Source: Alphaproteobacteria bacterium
Lineage (GTDB): Bacteria > Pseudomonadota > Alphaproteobacteria > Acetobacterales > Acetobacteraceae
Direction: 5' to 3'
Length of the DNA: 58,244 bases
NCBI GenBank assembly: GCA_026400845.1
Contig: JAPLOH010000059.1
Span: forward strand, 3,134 to 61,377
Shown: positions 16,557 to 24,679 of the stretch, piece by piece
How the letters are laid out: every line of letters starts with the position of its first letter
Numbering within the stretch: position 1 is the first letter of the stretch
Translations under genes and position numbers: made by a program
The notes under the pieces: model-generated
Seen by the model: only the letters and a program-made list of their open reading frames with translations
Told to the model about the DNA's origin: nothing
The model's database searches: none

Positions 16557-17822
16557 ATGGCTGACGGCGATACTCTTACACTGCAGCGCGGCGGCGGCGA
16601 CCAGGGGCTGAGCTCCGGCCGCCACGATCGCCCCGCCCTCATCGCCTTCGTCGAGGACGGCGTCTCCGAGACCGCGCTGCGCGAAGGACTCGCCGAAGTG
16701 GCGCTCGGCGACCTCGACATCCGGCGCGGCGGCATCAAGGCGGCGATCAACGCACTGCGCAAATCGGCCACGCCTCGCGTGTTGATCGTCGATATCGCCG
16801 GGGCCGACCAACCGCTGTCGCTGCTGCACGACCTATCGCTGGTCACCGAGCCGGACGTGCGGGTGCTGGTACTCGGCGAAATCAACAACCTCGATTTCTA
16901 CCGCGAGGTCACAAGGGGCCTGGGCGCGCTGGAATACCTCGCCAAGCCGGTGACGCGGGACACCATCGGGCGGCATTTCGCTCCGCTCATCATCGGCAAG
17001 TCGCCGGTGCTGGAAACCGGCCAGGGCGGCCGCGTGGTCTCGGTCACCGGGGTGCGCGGCGGCGTCGGCGCCACCACGGTCGCGGTCAACCTCGCGCACC
17101 ATTTCGGCATCGTCGCCGATCGCCACACCGTGATGTTCGACCCCGACCTGCATCTCGGCACCGCGGCGATGCTGCTCGACAGCCCCGCCGGCCCCGGTCT
17201 GCGCATGGCGCTCGAAAGCCCGGACCGGGTGGACGAACTGTTCGTCGAACGCGCCGCCCAGCCGGTCTCGGGCCGGCTCTACGTGCTGGCCGGCGAAATG
17301 CGCCTGGCCGACCAGCCGGATTATGCGCCGCACGCCGCCGAAACCCTGGTGGGCGCGTTGAGCCGCCGCTACAATTTCGTCGTCTGTGACGTGCCGTTCC
17401 GCCCCCAGGCGCTGTTCCGTGACCTGCTCGACATCGCCCATCAGCGCGTGCTGGTGATGGAGCCGACGCTGGCCTCGGTGCGCGACGCGCTGCGCTTCCT
17501 CGCTTTGCCGGCAGGGCCGTCGCAGATCCGCCGGCCGGTGATCGTGCTCAACCGCCTCGGCCAGCCCGGCGGCCTCAACCGCAAGAAGATCGAGGAGGCG
17601 CTGAAGACCAAGGTCGACGTCGTCATCCCCGACATTCCCCGCGTCGCCGAACTCGCCGCCACCTTGGGCGAGGCGGTGTCGAAGAACCGCAACGGCTTCC
17701 GCAAGGGCATCGTCGAGATCGCGCGGCTTACCGCCTTCGTCCGCCTGCTCGATGCCGGCACCGAGGCCGTGACCGCGACCCCACAGCGCACCAGCCTGCT
17801 GCGCCGTCTGCTGAGGCGCTGA
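16557..17822 (+). CDS. cpaE: Tad pilus localisation ATPase CpaE/TadZ
   Basis: 421 residues from ATG 16557 behind GGGAGG. An N-terminal receiver-like domain (VLIVDIAGADQPLSLLHDL, LEYLAKPVTRDTI) is followed by a MinD/ParA-type ATPase domain from about residue 160. The P-loop reads GGVGATT: the usual Lys is replaced, as in many CpaE/TadZ proteins, so ATP hydrolysis may be weak. FDPDLHLGTAAMLLD follows. It places the pilus machinery at its membrane site. It ends two bases before cpaF. Confidence 0.9.
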   Translation: MADGDTLTLQRGGGDQGLSSGRHDRPALIAFVEDGVSETALREGLAEVALGDLDIRRGGIKAAINALRKSATPRVLIVDIAGADQPLSLLHDLSLVTEPDVRVLVLGEINNLDFYREVTRGLGALEYLAKPVTRDTIGRHFAPLIIGKSPVLETGQGGRVVSVTGVRGGVGATTVAVNLAHHFGIVADRHTVMFDPDLHLGTAAMLLDSPAGPGLRMALESPDRVDELFVERAAQPVSGRLYVLAGEMRLADQPDYAPHAAETLVGALSRRYNFVVCDVPFRPQALFRDLLDIAHQRVLVMEPTLASVRDALRFLALPAGPSQIRRPVIVLNRLGQPGGLNRKKIEEALKTKVDVVIPDIPRVAELAATLGEAVSKNRNGFRKGIVEIARLTAFVRLLDAGTEAVTATPQRTSLLRRLLRR

Positions 17823-17823
17823 G

Positions 17824-19209
17824 ATGAGGATCACCGTCCCCAGCTTCGGTCGTCGTGGCGCAGTCAACGAGACCATGTCCGAGGCCCCGCCGCCGCCGCT
17901 CGCTCCGCCGCCAGTGGTGGAGCAGCTGCCCGACCCCAACGTGAAATCGCACGACTCGATCATCTCGGACCTGCGCGCCGCCTGCCTGGCCAAGCTCGAC
18001 CCCTCGGCCATCTCCAACCTGCCGACCGAGGCGCTGGTGCCGCAGGTGGAAATGCTGATCTCGGAGATCGCCAACGAGCGGCGCATCCAGCTCAACGCCC
18101 GCGAACAGCGCCAGATCGCCGCCGAACTGGTCGACGACATGCTCGGCCTCGGCCCGCTCGAACCGCTGCTCGAAGACGAGACCATCAACGACATCATGGT
18201 CAACGGCCCCAACCTCACCTTCGTCGAACGCCGCGGCAAGGTCTACGTCGCGCCGATCCGTTTCCGCGACACCGCGCATCTCATCAACGTCTGCCAGCGC
18301 ATCGCCGCCGCGGTGGGAAGGCGTGTCGATGAATCGAGCCCGATGGTCGACGCCCGCCTCAAGGACGGCAGCCGCGTCAACATCGTCCTCCCCCCGCTGG
18401 CGCTCGACGGGCCCTACGTCTCGATCCGCAAATTCGGCAAGAAGACGATCGATTTCAACAAGCTGGTCGAATTCGGCGCGATGACCAAGCCGGTCCAGCG
18501 GGTGCTCGAGATCTGCGCCCAGATCCGCCTCAACGTCATCATCTCGGGCGGCACCGGTTCGGGCAAGACGACGCTGCTGAACGCGATGAGCCGGATGATC
18601 GACAACGGCGAACGCATCGTCACCATCGAGGACGCCGCCGAATTGCAGCTCCAGCAGCCGCATGTGGTACGCCTGGAAACCCGCCCGTCCAACCTCGAAG
18701 GCAAGGGCGAAATCAACCAGCGCGACCTCGTGCGCAACGCGCTGCGCATGCGGCCCGACCGGGTGATCATCGGCGAGGTGCGCGGCGGTGAGGCGTTCGA
18801 CATGTTGCAGGCGATGAACACCGGCCATGACGGCTCGATGTCCACCATCCACTCCAACAACAGCCGCGACGCCATCATCCGCATCGAGAACATGGTGCAG
18901 ATGGGTTCGATGGGCCTGCCGCTTTCGGCCATCCGCACCCAGATCGTCTCCGCGGTCGACCTCATCGTCCAGGTCGAGCGCCAGCGCGACGGCGGCCGCC
19001 GCATCACCCAGGTGACCGAGGTGTGCGGCATGGAGGGCGACATCGTGCTGCTCAACGACATCTTCAAGTTCCACATCGACGGTGAGGGCTCCGACGGGCG
19101 GCTGCGCGGACACTACAAAACCGTGCTCGCCCGCCCCTCCTTCCAGTCCCGTATCACCTATTTCGGCCTCGATCGCGCCTGGGCGGCCGCACTCGATGAA
19201 GCGGGCTAG
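17824..19209 (+). CDS. cpaF: Tad secretion ATPase CpaF/TadA
   Basis: 461 residues. The Walker A GGTGSGKTT spans residues 242-250; a Glu-rich Walker B/Asp box (IVTIEDAAELQLQQPHVVRL) and the His box TGHDGSMSTIHSNNSRDAI follow. The N-terminal domain has DDMLGLGPLEPLLEDETIND. It is a cytoplasmic hexameric motor that powers Flp extrusion. The start at 17824 follows the cpaE stop by one base; an in-frame ATG at 17875 is possible, since the first 40 residues are Pro-rich and unconserved. It leads directly into tadB. Confidence 0.95.
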   Translation: MRITVPSFGRRGAVNETMSEAPPPPLAPPPVVEQLPDPNVKSHDSIISDLRAACLAKLDPSAISNLPTEALVPQVEMLISEIANERRIQLNAREQRQIAAELVDDMLGLGPLEPLLEDETINDIMVNGPNLTFVERRGKVYVAPIRFRDTAHLINVCQRIAAAVGRRVDESSPMVDARLKDGSRVNIVLPPLALDGPYVSIRKFGKKTIDFNKLVEFGAMTKPVQRVLEICAQIRLNVIISGGTGSGKTTLLNAMSRMIDNGERIVTIEDAAELQLQQPHVVRLETRPSNLEGKGEINQRDLVRNALRMRPDRVIIGEVRGGEAFDMLQAMNTGHDGSMSTIHSNNSRDAIIRIENMVQMGSMGLPLSAIRTQIVSAVDLIVQVERQRDGGRRITQVTEVCGMEGDIVLLNDIFKFHIDGEGSDGRLRGHYKTVLARPSFQSRITYFGLDRAWAAALDEAG

Positions 19210-19215
19210 CGGGCG

Positions 19216-20178
19216 ATGAACCATCTTCCGCTCCTCCTCCTGTTCGCCTTTCTCGGGCTCAGCGGCCTCGGCTTCACCGCGTTCCTGGTGGTCACCGGGC
19301 AATCCCGCCAGGAACGGATGCGCCTGCGCTTCCAGACCGCGACGGCACCGCACATGCGGATCCGCAAGCTGGAGCCGATCCGCCTCATCCGCGCCGCGGA
19401 GCCCGAGAAGACCAATTCGCCGACCGATCGCGCCGCCCGCATCTTCGGCTTCGAGGCCGACCGGCCCGAGCAGTATCCGATCAAGTGGTGGATGGTGCTG
19501 CTGGGCGTGCTGGTGGTCGCCCGCCTGGTCTCCGGCGTGATCATCGGGATCATCGGCGATGCCGGCTGGGTCACCCTGCCGGCGATCTGGGTGCTCATGA
19601 GCCGCACGATCTTCAACATGATGGTGCTGCGCCGGCGCGCCAAGCTCTACGCCCAGTTCCCCGACTGCCTCTCGATGATCGTCCGCTCGGTGCGTGCCGG
19701 CGTGCCGCTCACCGAAGCGATCCGCATCGTCGCCAAGGAGAGCCCGGAACCCTCGACGGTGGAATTCTCCCGCGTCGCCGGCGATCTCGCCATCGGCACG
19801 CCGATCTCGGAGGCGCTGACCTCCATGGCCGACCGCAACGAGATCACCGAGTTCCGTTTCTTCGCCACCGCGCTGACCCTGCAAAGCCAGACCGGCGGGC
19901 GCCTCGGCGAAACGCTCGACAACCTCGGCGCCATCGTGCGCAAGCGCATGGCGCTGAAGTCACGCGGCCGGGCGCTGGCGTCCGAGGCGCGCACCACGGC
20001 GCTGATCCTCGGCTGTCTGCCGCTGCTGGCGGCCGGCGCGCTCTATTTTCTCAACCCGACCTACATCAGCATCCTGTTCACCGACCCCACCGGCAAGATG
20101 ATCCTCGCCGCTGCCGCCGTCATGCTCGGCATCGGCGCCTTCATCATGCGCACCATCATCGAAAAGGCGCTGGCATGA
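19216..20178 (+). CDS. tadB: Tad inner-membrane platform protein TadB
   Basis: 320 residues of the type II secretion F (GspF) family. An N-terminal TM (LLLLFAFLGLSGLGFTAFL), two central TMs around residues 95-130, then the GspF core with LYAQFPDCLSMIVRSVRAGV and FRFFATALTLQSQTGGRLGE, and TMs near the C-terminus. With TadC it forms the platform that couples the CpaF motor to the filament. It overlaps tadC by the ATGA at 20175-20178. Confidence 0.93.
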   Translation: MNHLPLLLLFAFLGLSGLGFTAFLVVTGQSRQERMRLRFQTATAPHMRIRKLEPIRLIRAAEPEKTNSPTDRAARIFGFEADRPEQYPIKWWMVLLGVLVVARLVSGVIIGIIGDAGWVTLPAIWVLMSRTIFNMMVLRRRAKLYAQFPDCLSMIVRSVRAGVPLTEAIRIVAKESPEPSTVEFSRVAGDLAIGTPISEALTSMADRNEITEFRFFATALTLQSQTGGRLGETLDNLGAIVRKRMALKSRGRALASEARTTALILGCLPLLAAGALYFLNPTYISILFTDPTGKMILAAAAVMLGIGAFIMRTIIEKALA

Positions 20179-21119
20179 TCGGCTTGGTGGCCGTCAAGAT
20201 CGGCTTCGGCGTCTCGCTGACGCTGTTCGGCATCGGCGGCTTCATGATGCGCCAGGTGATGCGCGATCAGCGCGCGACAACCCGGCTGCATGCCGTGATC
20301 AACGGCGGCACGACCAGGACCGTGGTGGATGCCAAGCCCAAAGGCGAGGGGCGCGATGCGGTCAGGATGCTGTCCGGTCTCGGCCAGGGTATCCTGAAGA
20401 GCGGCGTCGTCTCCGGTCAGACGGTCACTGCCGTGCAGAAAAGCCTCGAAGGTGCCGGTATCCGCAACCGCAACGCGGTCGGCGCCTTCGTCGCCGCCAA
20501 GCTGATGCTCGCGGTCGGGCTGCCGCTGATGCTGTTCATCCTGCTGCATCGCTGGGACCTCGATTCCCTGGTGCGCAACATGATCCTCGCCGCCAGCGGC
20601 GTCGGCGGGCTCCTGGCGCCGGACTACTTCGTCCGCAGTCTGCGCAAGCGCTACCAGAAGGCGATCGCCGACGGTCTGCCCGATACGCTCGACATGCTGG
20701 TGATGTGCGCCGAATCCGGCCTCAGCCTGGAGCCGGCGATCCAACGTGTCGGCGCCGAAATCCACAACGCCCACCCCGCCATCGCCAACGAGCTGATGTT
20801 GACCGCCGGCGAGTTCCAGATCAGCACCGACAGCCACGCCGTGCTCGACAACCTCGGCGAACGCACCGGCATCCCGCAGGTGCGCCGCGTGGTCGCCACC
20901 CTGCAGCAAACCATGCAGTACGGCACGCCGCTCGCCGAGGCGCTGCGCATCCTGTCCGCCGAGATGCGCCAGGAGATCTTAACGCAATTCGAAGAGAAGG
21001 CCGCTAAGCTGCCGGTGTTGCTTACGTTGCCGATGATCCTCTTCATACTTCCGACCATGTTCATGATCGTAGGGGGACCGGCCGTTTTGCAGGCGATGCG
21101 TATCTTCAGCAGCAAATGA
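20175..21119 (+). CDS. tadC: Tad inner-membrane platform protein TadC
   Basis: 314 residues from ATG 20175, overlapping the tadB stop. GspF family: N-terminal TM, then GIRNRNAVGAFVAAKLMLAV, a central TM pair, and the core ADGLPDTLDMLVMCAESGLS with EKAAKLPVLLTLPMILFILP at the C-terminus. It is the partner of TadB. The GMRQVMRDQRA-type N-terminal region is short. Ten bases separate it from tadD. Confidence 0.93.
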   Translation: MIGLVAVKIGFGVSLTLFGIGGFMMRQVMRDQRATTRLHAVINGGTTRTVVDAKPKGEGRDAVRMLSGLGQGILKSGVVSGQTVTAVQKSLEGAGIRNRNAVGAFVAAKLMLAVGLPLMLFILLHRWDLDSLVRNMILAASGVGGLLAPDYFVRSLRKRYQKAIADGLPDTLDMLVMCAESGLSLEPAIQRVGAEIHNAHPAIANELMLTAGEFQISTDSHAVLDNLGERTGIPQVRRVVATLQQTMQYGTPLAEALRILSAEMRQEILTQFEEKAAKLPVLLTLPMILFILPTMFMIVGGPAVLQAMRIFSSK

Positions 21120-21129
21120 GTCCCCCCCG

Positions 21130-21855
21130 ATGCGTTGGTTGTCAGTCACCCTTCTCCTCTCCGCTCTGTCCGCTTGCGGCACGCCGGTGCAGCAGGCCGG
21201 CAGTTCCAATATCCGCATTGCCGATGCCGCACTTAGCTCCGGCTCGCCGCAGGTGGCGCTCCAGGTGCTGGAGACCACGCTGAAAACCGAGCCGCGCAAC
21301 CTTGAGGCGCTGCTGCGCCAGGGCAAGGCCAACGTGATGGCGGGCAACACCGCGGCCGCCGACGTCAGCTTCCGCCGCGCCATCGCGGTCGACAGCAGCA
21401 ACACCGAGGCCCACGCGGCACTCGGCAAGCTCCTGCTCACGACCAACGCCATTGAGGCGGAGACCCATTTCGCCATGGTCGCCGACCGTGAACCCGGCAA
21501 CATCCAGGTGCTCAACAACCTCGGCGTCGCGCGCGATCTCCAGGGCAAGCACGCCGAGGCGCAGGCCGCCTACGGCAAGGCCCTCGCGGTCAACCCCTCG
21601 CTCGCCTCGGCGCAGCAGAACCTCGCGCTGTCGCTGGCCGTGTCGGGCCGGCCGCAGGAAGGCGCCGTGATGCTCAACCAACTCGCCAGCGCCGGCACCG
21701 GCGGACGCAAGGTGCGCGACAATCTCGCAGTCGCCCTCGCCTTGTCCGGCGATACCGCACTCGCCGGTCAGGTGCTGCGCGAAGGGCTCAACCCCGCCGA
21801 CACCGCCGCCGCGCTCGACGGCTTCCGCGCCCTCAAGCCCCAGGCGACGCCGTAA
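21130..21855 (+). CDS. tadD: TadD-like TPR lipoprotein
   Basis: 241 residues. A lipoprotein signal with lipobox LLSALSAC (Cys16) is followed by tandem TPR units from about residue 30 to 200, such as ALQVLETTLKTEPRNLEALL and NLGVARDLQGKHAEAQAAYG. TadD proteins are outer-membrane-linked scaffolds needed for pilus assembly. It is the last gene of the Tad locus; its stop lies only four bases from the stop of the convergent SH3-domain gene, leaving no room for a separate terminator. No tadE/F/G pseudopilin genes follow. Confidence 0.88.
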   Translation: MRWLSVTLLLSALSACGTPVQQAGSSNIRIADAALSSGSPQVALQVLETTLKTEPRNLEALLRQGKANVMAGNTAAADVSFRRAIAVDSSNTEAHAALGKLLLTTNAIEAETHFAMVADREPGNIQVLNNLGVARDLQGKHAEAQAAYGKALAVNPSLASAQQNLALSLAVSGRPQEGAVMLNQLASAGTGGRKVRDNLAVALALSGDTALAGQVLREGLNPADTAAALDGFRALKPQATP

Positions 21856-21859
21856 CCGC

Positions 21860-22744
21860 TCAATTCACCGCTTCGGTGGGGTAGACACCCCATATATCCT
21901 CGCGCTTCAACCAGCCGCGATGCTCGCCGACCTGCAGGTCGCACCACGGCTTGGCTGCCTCGCAGGAGCGGATGCGCCCGACCACGCCGGGCTTGAGGAT
22001 CGCCACCGCGGCGGCATCGTCGGCAGCGGATTTCCGCAGCACCCGCTCCTTGCCGCGCACCACGAAGCCGCGGCGGCTGACCAGGGTGGCCGAATGTACC
22101 CAGCCCTTCACCCCATCCTGATCGACGATCAACCGCCAGGTCTCGAATTCCCGCTCGATCTCCACCGGCAGATCGCGGCGATGATACTGCCACTCGATCG
22201 GGTAGCGGGTGCCCGGCCCGGTGCGCAGATTGACCTCGTCGGACCGCAGCGACGCAAAACGCGGCAGCGGCGCCTTGGTGACGCTGCCGATCGACGGCTC
22301 GATCGGCTTCGATGGAGCCACCCCCCCCGCCACCGCACCAGCGGCCACCCCGGCCACCACGCCGGTTGCGGCCGGTGTGGCGGTTGACGGGGCGGTTGAC
22401 GGGGGTGGCGGCGCCGCCTTGGCCGGAGCGGCGCCGGGCTTGGGGGGCACCGGTTTCGGCGGCGGCGGCTTTTGGGCATGGGTGTTTGCCGGCGGCTGCA
22501 CCACCGGCGGCGGCTTGCCGGGGTCGGACTTGCCGAGCAGCGATGGCGAGGCGAGCGGCGCGACCTGCTGCACCCCGGCGCGCGGCGCCGGCGCCGGCGG
22601 ATTGGTCGCCGGCGTCACCTGGGGCGCCGCCGGAGCCTGCGGTTTCGTGGGCGCCTGCAACACGCCGGTCGCAGGCTGGGTCTGCGCCACCGCGGGGGGG
22701 GCAAGCAGCAGAAAACCTATGAGGGTCAGGCCGCGGAACCGCAT
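21860..22744 (-). CDS. Secreted SH3-domain protein with Pro/Ala-rich linker
   Basis: 294 residues from ATG 22744, placed by GGAGGG. A signal peptide (LTLIGFLLLAPPAVA) is followed by a long low-complexity Pro/Ala/Gln/Lys linker (about residues 25-150). A bacterial SH3-like pair follows: DEVNLRTGPGTRYPIEWQYH with GVKGWVHSATLVSRRGFVV, then RSCEAAKPWCDLQVGEHRGW near the end. Such DUF1058/SH3 proteins are periplasmic and are thought to bind cell wall or proteins through the SH3 domain. It is a single gene convergent with tadD. Its role in the pilus locus is not shown. Confidence 0.8.
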   Translation of the reverse strand: MRFRGLTLIGFLLLAPPAVAQTQPATGVLQAPTKPQAPAAPQVTPATNPPAPAPRAGVQQVAPLASPSLLGKSDPGKPPPVVQPPANTHAQKPPPPKPVPPKPGAAPAKAAPPPPSTAPSTATPAATGVVAGVAAGAVAGGVAPSKPIEPSIGSVTKAPLPRFASLRSDEVNLRTGPGTRYPIEWQYHRRDLPVEIEREFETWRLIVDQDGVKGWVHSATLVSRRGFVVRGKERVLRKSAADDAAAVAILKPGVVGRIRSCEAAKPWCDLQVGEHRGWLKREDIWGVYPTEAVN

Positions 22745-22847
22745 GGACCCTCCGTGCCAAGTTTCGCCGTCTCGGGTCAAGCGTGCCACGCCATGACGAG
22801 GCCGAGCGGCGCCGATTTCCTCGGGCATTGCGGGTTGCATGCGCATT

Positions 22848-23606
22848 TCAAATCATCCACCGCCCGCCATCGATAAGCAAGGACTGGCCGGTGACGAAAC
22901 GGCTGTCGGGGCCGGCGAGGAAGGCGACCACCCCCGCGACATCATCGGGCGTGCCGATGAAGCCCATCGGCGTGCTTTCCTTGATGCGATCGATCACGCT
23001 GGCCGGCAGCCGCTCATGCGCCCGCGTGCCGATTGCCCCCGGCGCCACCGCGTTGACGTTGACGCGGAAGGGCGCCAACTCGCGGGCCAAGGCACGGGTG
23101 AACCCGATCACCCCCATTTTCGCCGCGCTGTAGTCGACGAGGCCGGTATCGCCGTAGAACGCCGATTCGGAGGACATGTTGATGATCCGCCCCGCGCCCC
23201 TTTCGCGCATTCCCGGCACCACCTGGCGGCTGGCCAGCATTGTCGCGTGCAATGAGACGCGCAGCACGAACTCCCACACGTCAGGGTCGGAGTTCCAGAA
23301 CTCGCTGGCGCGTTCGCGGGCGCTTTGGCCAACGTTGTTGAACAGGATGTCGATCCGCCCGAAGCGCGCGGCGATCTCGGCGAAGGCAGCCTCGATCGCG
23401 GCACGGTCGGTGCAGTCGATGGCGATCGGCAGTGCGGTACGGCCGAGGGCGGCGATCTCCTCGGCGAGCGTCGCGAGGCGATCGGCTTCGAGGTCGATCA
23501 CCGCGACATCGGCGCCATCGCGCGCCAACCGCAGCGCGCTGGCCCGGCCAATGCCGTTGGCCGCGCCGGTGACCACGGCGATCCTGTCATGCAGCGTTCC
23601 GGGCAT
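22848..23606 (-). CDS. Short-chain dehydrogenase/reductase
   Basis: 252 residues from ATG 23606 (GGAGGGAACC upstream). Classical SDR: TGAANGIGRAS cofactor loop, NNVG, a Ser in INMSSESAFYG, and the YSAAKMG Tyr-Lys pair, then VNAVAPGAIGTRAHE. It ends VTGQSLLIDGGRW, the common C-terminus of FabG-like oxidoreductases. It is a cytosolic NAD(P)-dependent enzyme of unknown substrate. It is divergent from another SDR at 23686; the 79-base gap must hold both promoters, so the pair may be co-regulated. Confidence 0.87.
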   Translation of the reverse strand: MPGTLHDRIAVVTGAANGIGRASALRLARDGADVAVIDLEADRLATLAEEIAALGRTALPIAIDCTDRAAIEAAFAEIAARFGRIDILFNNVGQSARERASEFWNSDPDVWEFVLRVSLHATMLASRQVVPGMRERGAGRIINMSSESAFYGDTGLVDYSAAKMGVIGFTRALARELAPFRVNVNAVAPGAIGTRAHERLPASVIDRIKESTPMGFIGTPDDVAGVVAFLAGPDSRFVTGQSLLIDGGRWMI

Positions 23607-23685
23607 GGTTCCCTCCTTGTTGGGCCGTGGGGTGGCATCTAAGCTCGTCCCGACCGCGCCGGCAAAGCGCGCGGCGGGAGGCAGC

Positions 23686-24432
23686 ATGCGGATCAAGGGA
23701 CGGCGAATTCTGGTCACCGGAGCGGCGTCGGGCATCGGCCGCGCAGTGGCGGCGATGTTTATTGCCGAAGGCGCGGGGGTGGCGATGCTCGACCGGGATG
23801 CAGCGCGGCTCGAAGCCGAGGCGGCCAGGCTCGGCGCCCCGTCCTTCGTCTGCGACGTCTCCGAGGAAACCGCCGTCGACGTGGCGGTTCGGGCGGCGGC
23901 CGAGGCGCTCGGCGGGCTCGACGGCGTGGTCAACGCCGCCGGCATCGACCTCATGCGCCCGTTCGGCGACATGACCTTGGCGGAATGGCGGCGGGTCATG
24001 GCGGTCGATCTCGATGGCCCGTTCCTGGTGTGCGCCGCGGCTTTGCCCGCGCTCCGCCGCGCCGGTTTCGGGACCATCGTCAACATCGCCTCTGGTGCTG
24101 CACTGCGTCCGCTCGAAAACCGCACCGCCTATTGCGCCGCCAAGGCGGGGCTGGTGATGTTCAGCAAAACATTGTCCGTCGATCTCGCGCCCGACCACAT
24201 CCGGGTCAACGCGATCTGCCCGGGGATCATCGACACCCCGATGTTCCGCTCCTCCTTCGAGCAGGCGGAGGACCCCACCGCCGAGTTCGCCAAAATCATG
24301 GACCGCTACCTCATCAAGCGCACCGGGGTGCCCGACGATATCGCGGCGGCCGCGTTGTTTCTCACCAGCGCGGAATCCGCCTACATGACGGGAACCGCCA
24401 TCGCGGTGGATGGGGGGAGGACGTTTCACTGA
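23686..24432 (+). CDS. Short-chain dehydrogenase/reductase
   Basis: 248 residues from ATG 23686 (GGGAGGCAGC upstream). SDR motifs: TGAASGIGRAV, NAAG, a Ser in VNIASGAALRP, YCAAKAG Tyr-Lys, and VNAICPGIIDTPM. The C-terminal MTGTAIAVDGGRTFH is FabG-like. The Asp following the second strand (MLDRD) favours NAD over NADP. The protein is cytosolic. It is divergent from the SDR at 22848-23606, with which it shares only generic family similarity, so one is not a recent copy of the other. Confidence 0.87.
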   Translation: MRIKGRRILVTGAASGIGRAVAAMFIAEGAGVAMLDRDAARLEAEAARLGAPSFVCDVSEETAVDVAVRAAAEALGGLDGVVNAAGIDLMRPFGDMTLAEWRRVMAVDLDGPFLVCAAALPALRRAGFGTIVNIASGAALRPLENRTAYCAAKAGLVMFSKTLSVDLAPDHIRVNAICPGIIDTPMFRSSFEQAEDPTAEFAKIMDRYLIKRTGVPDDIAAAALFLTSAESAYMTGTAIAVDGGRTFH

Positions 24433-24679
24433 ATATCCATCCGGAAACAGCTTGAACCGCAGGAATTACTTGCAATTCGCTACCTGCGGAGCCGATGCGC
24501 AGGAGCCAGACGATGTGGGCGACGGAGAATCGTCGCCGCAGTCACCCTTCCCACCTTCTACGCCAACCTCTCCCGGTCGTCGAAGTGCGTCGGGGGCCCT
24601 CGCATATGCCGAGGCGCGGTAGGAAGGCGGCGGTGCGCGTGCCATAAGCGCGCCGCAACCGCGCCAGGCTCCCCTCTTC

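Noticed and set aside
17728-19884. 718-codon open frame on the minus strand
   Set aside because: Antisense to cpaF and tadB; composition is His/Asp/Glu/Gly-rich with no domain, a typical mirror of GC-biased codons.
23606-23686. Two divergent SDR genes as a recent duplication
   Set aside because: They share only generic SDR motifs; cofactor loops and C-termini differ, so recent duplication is not supported.
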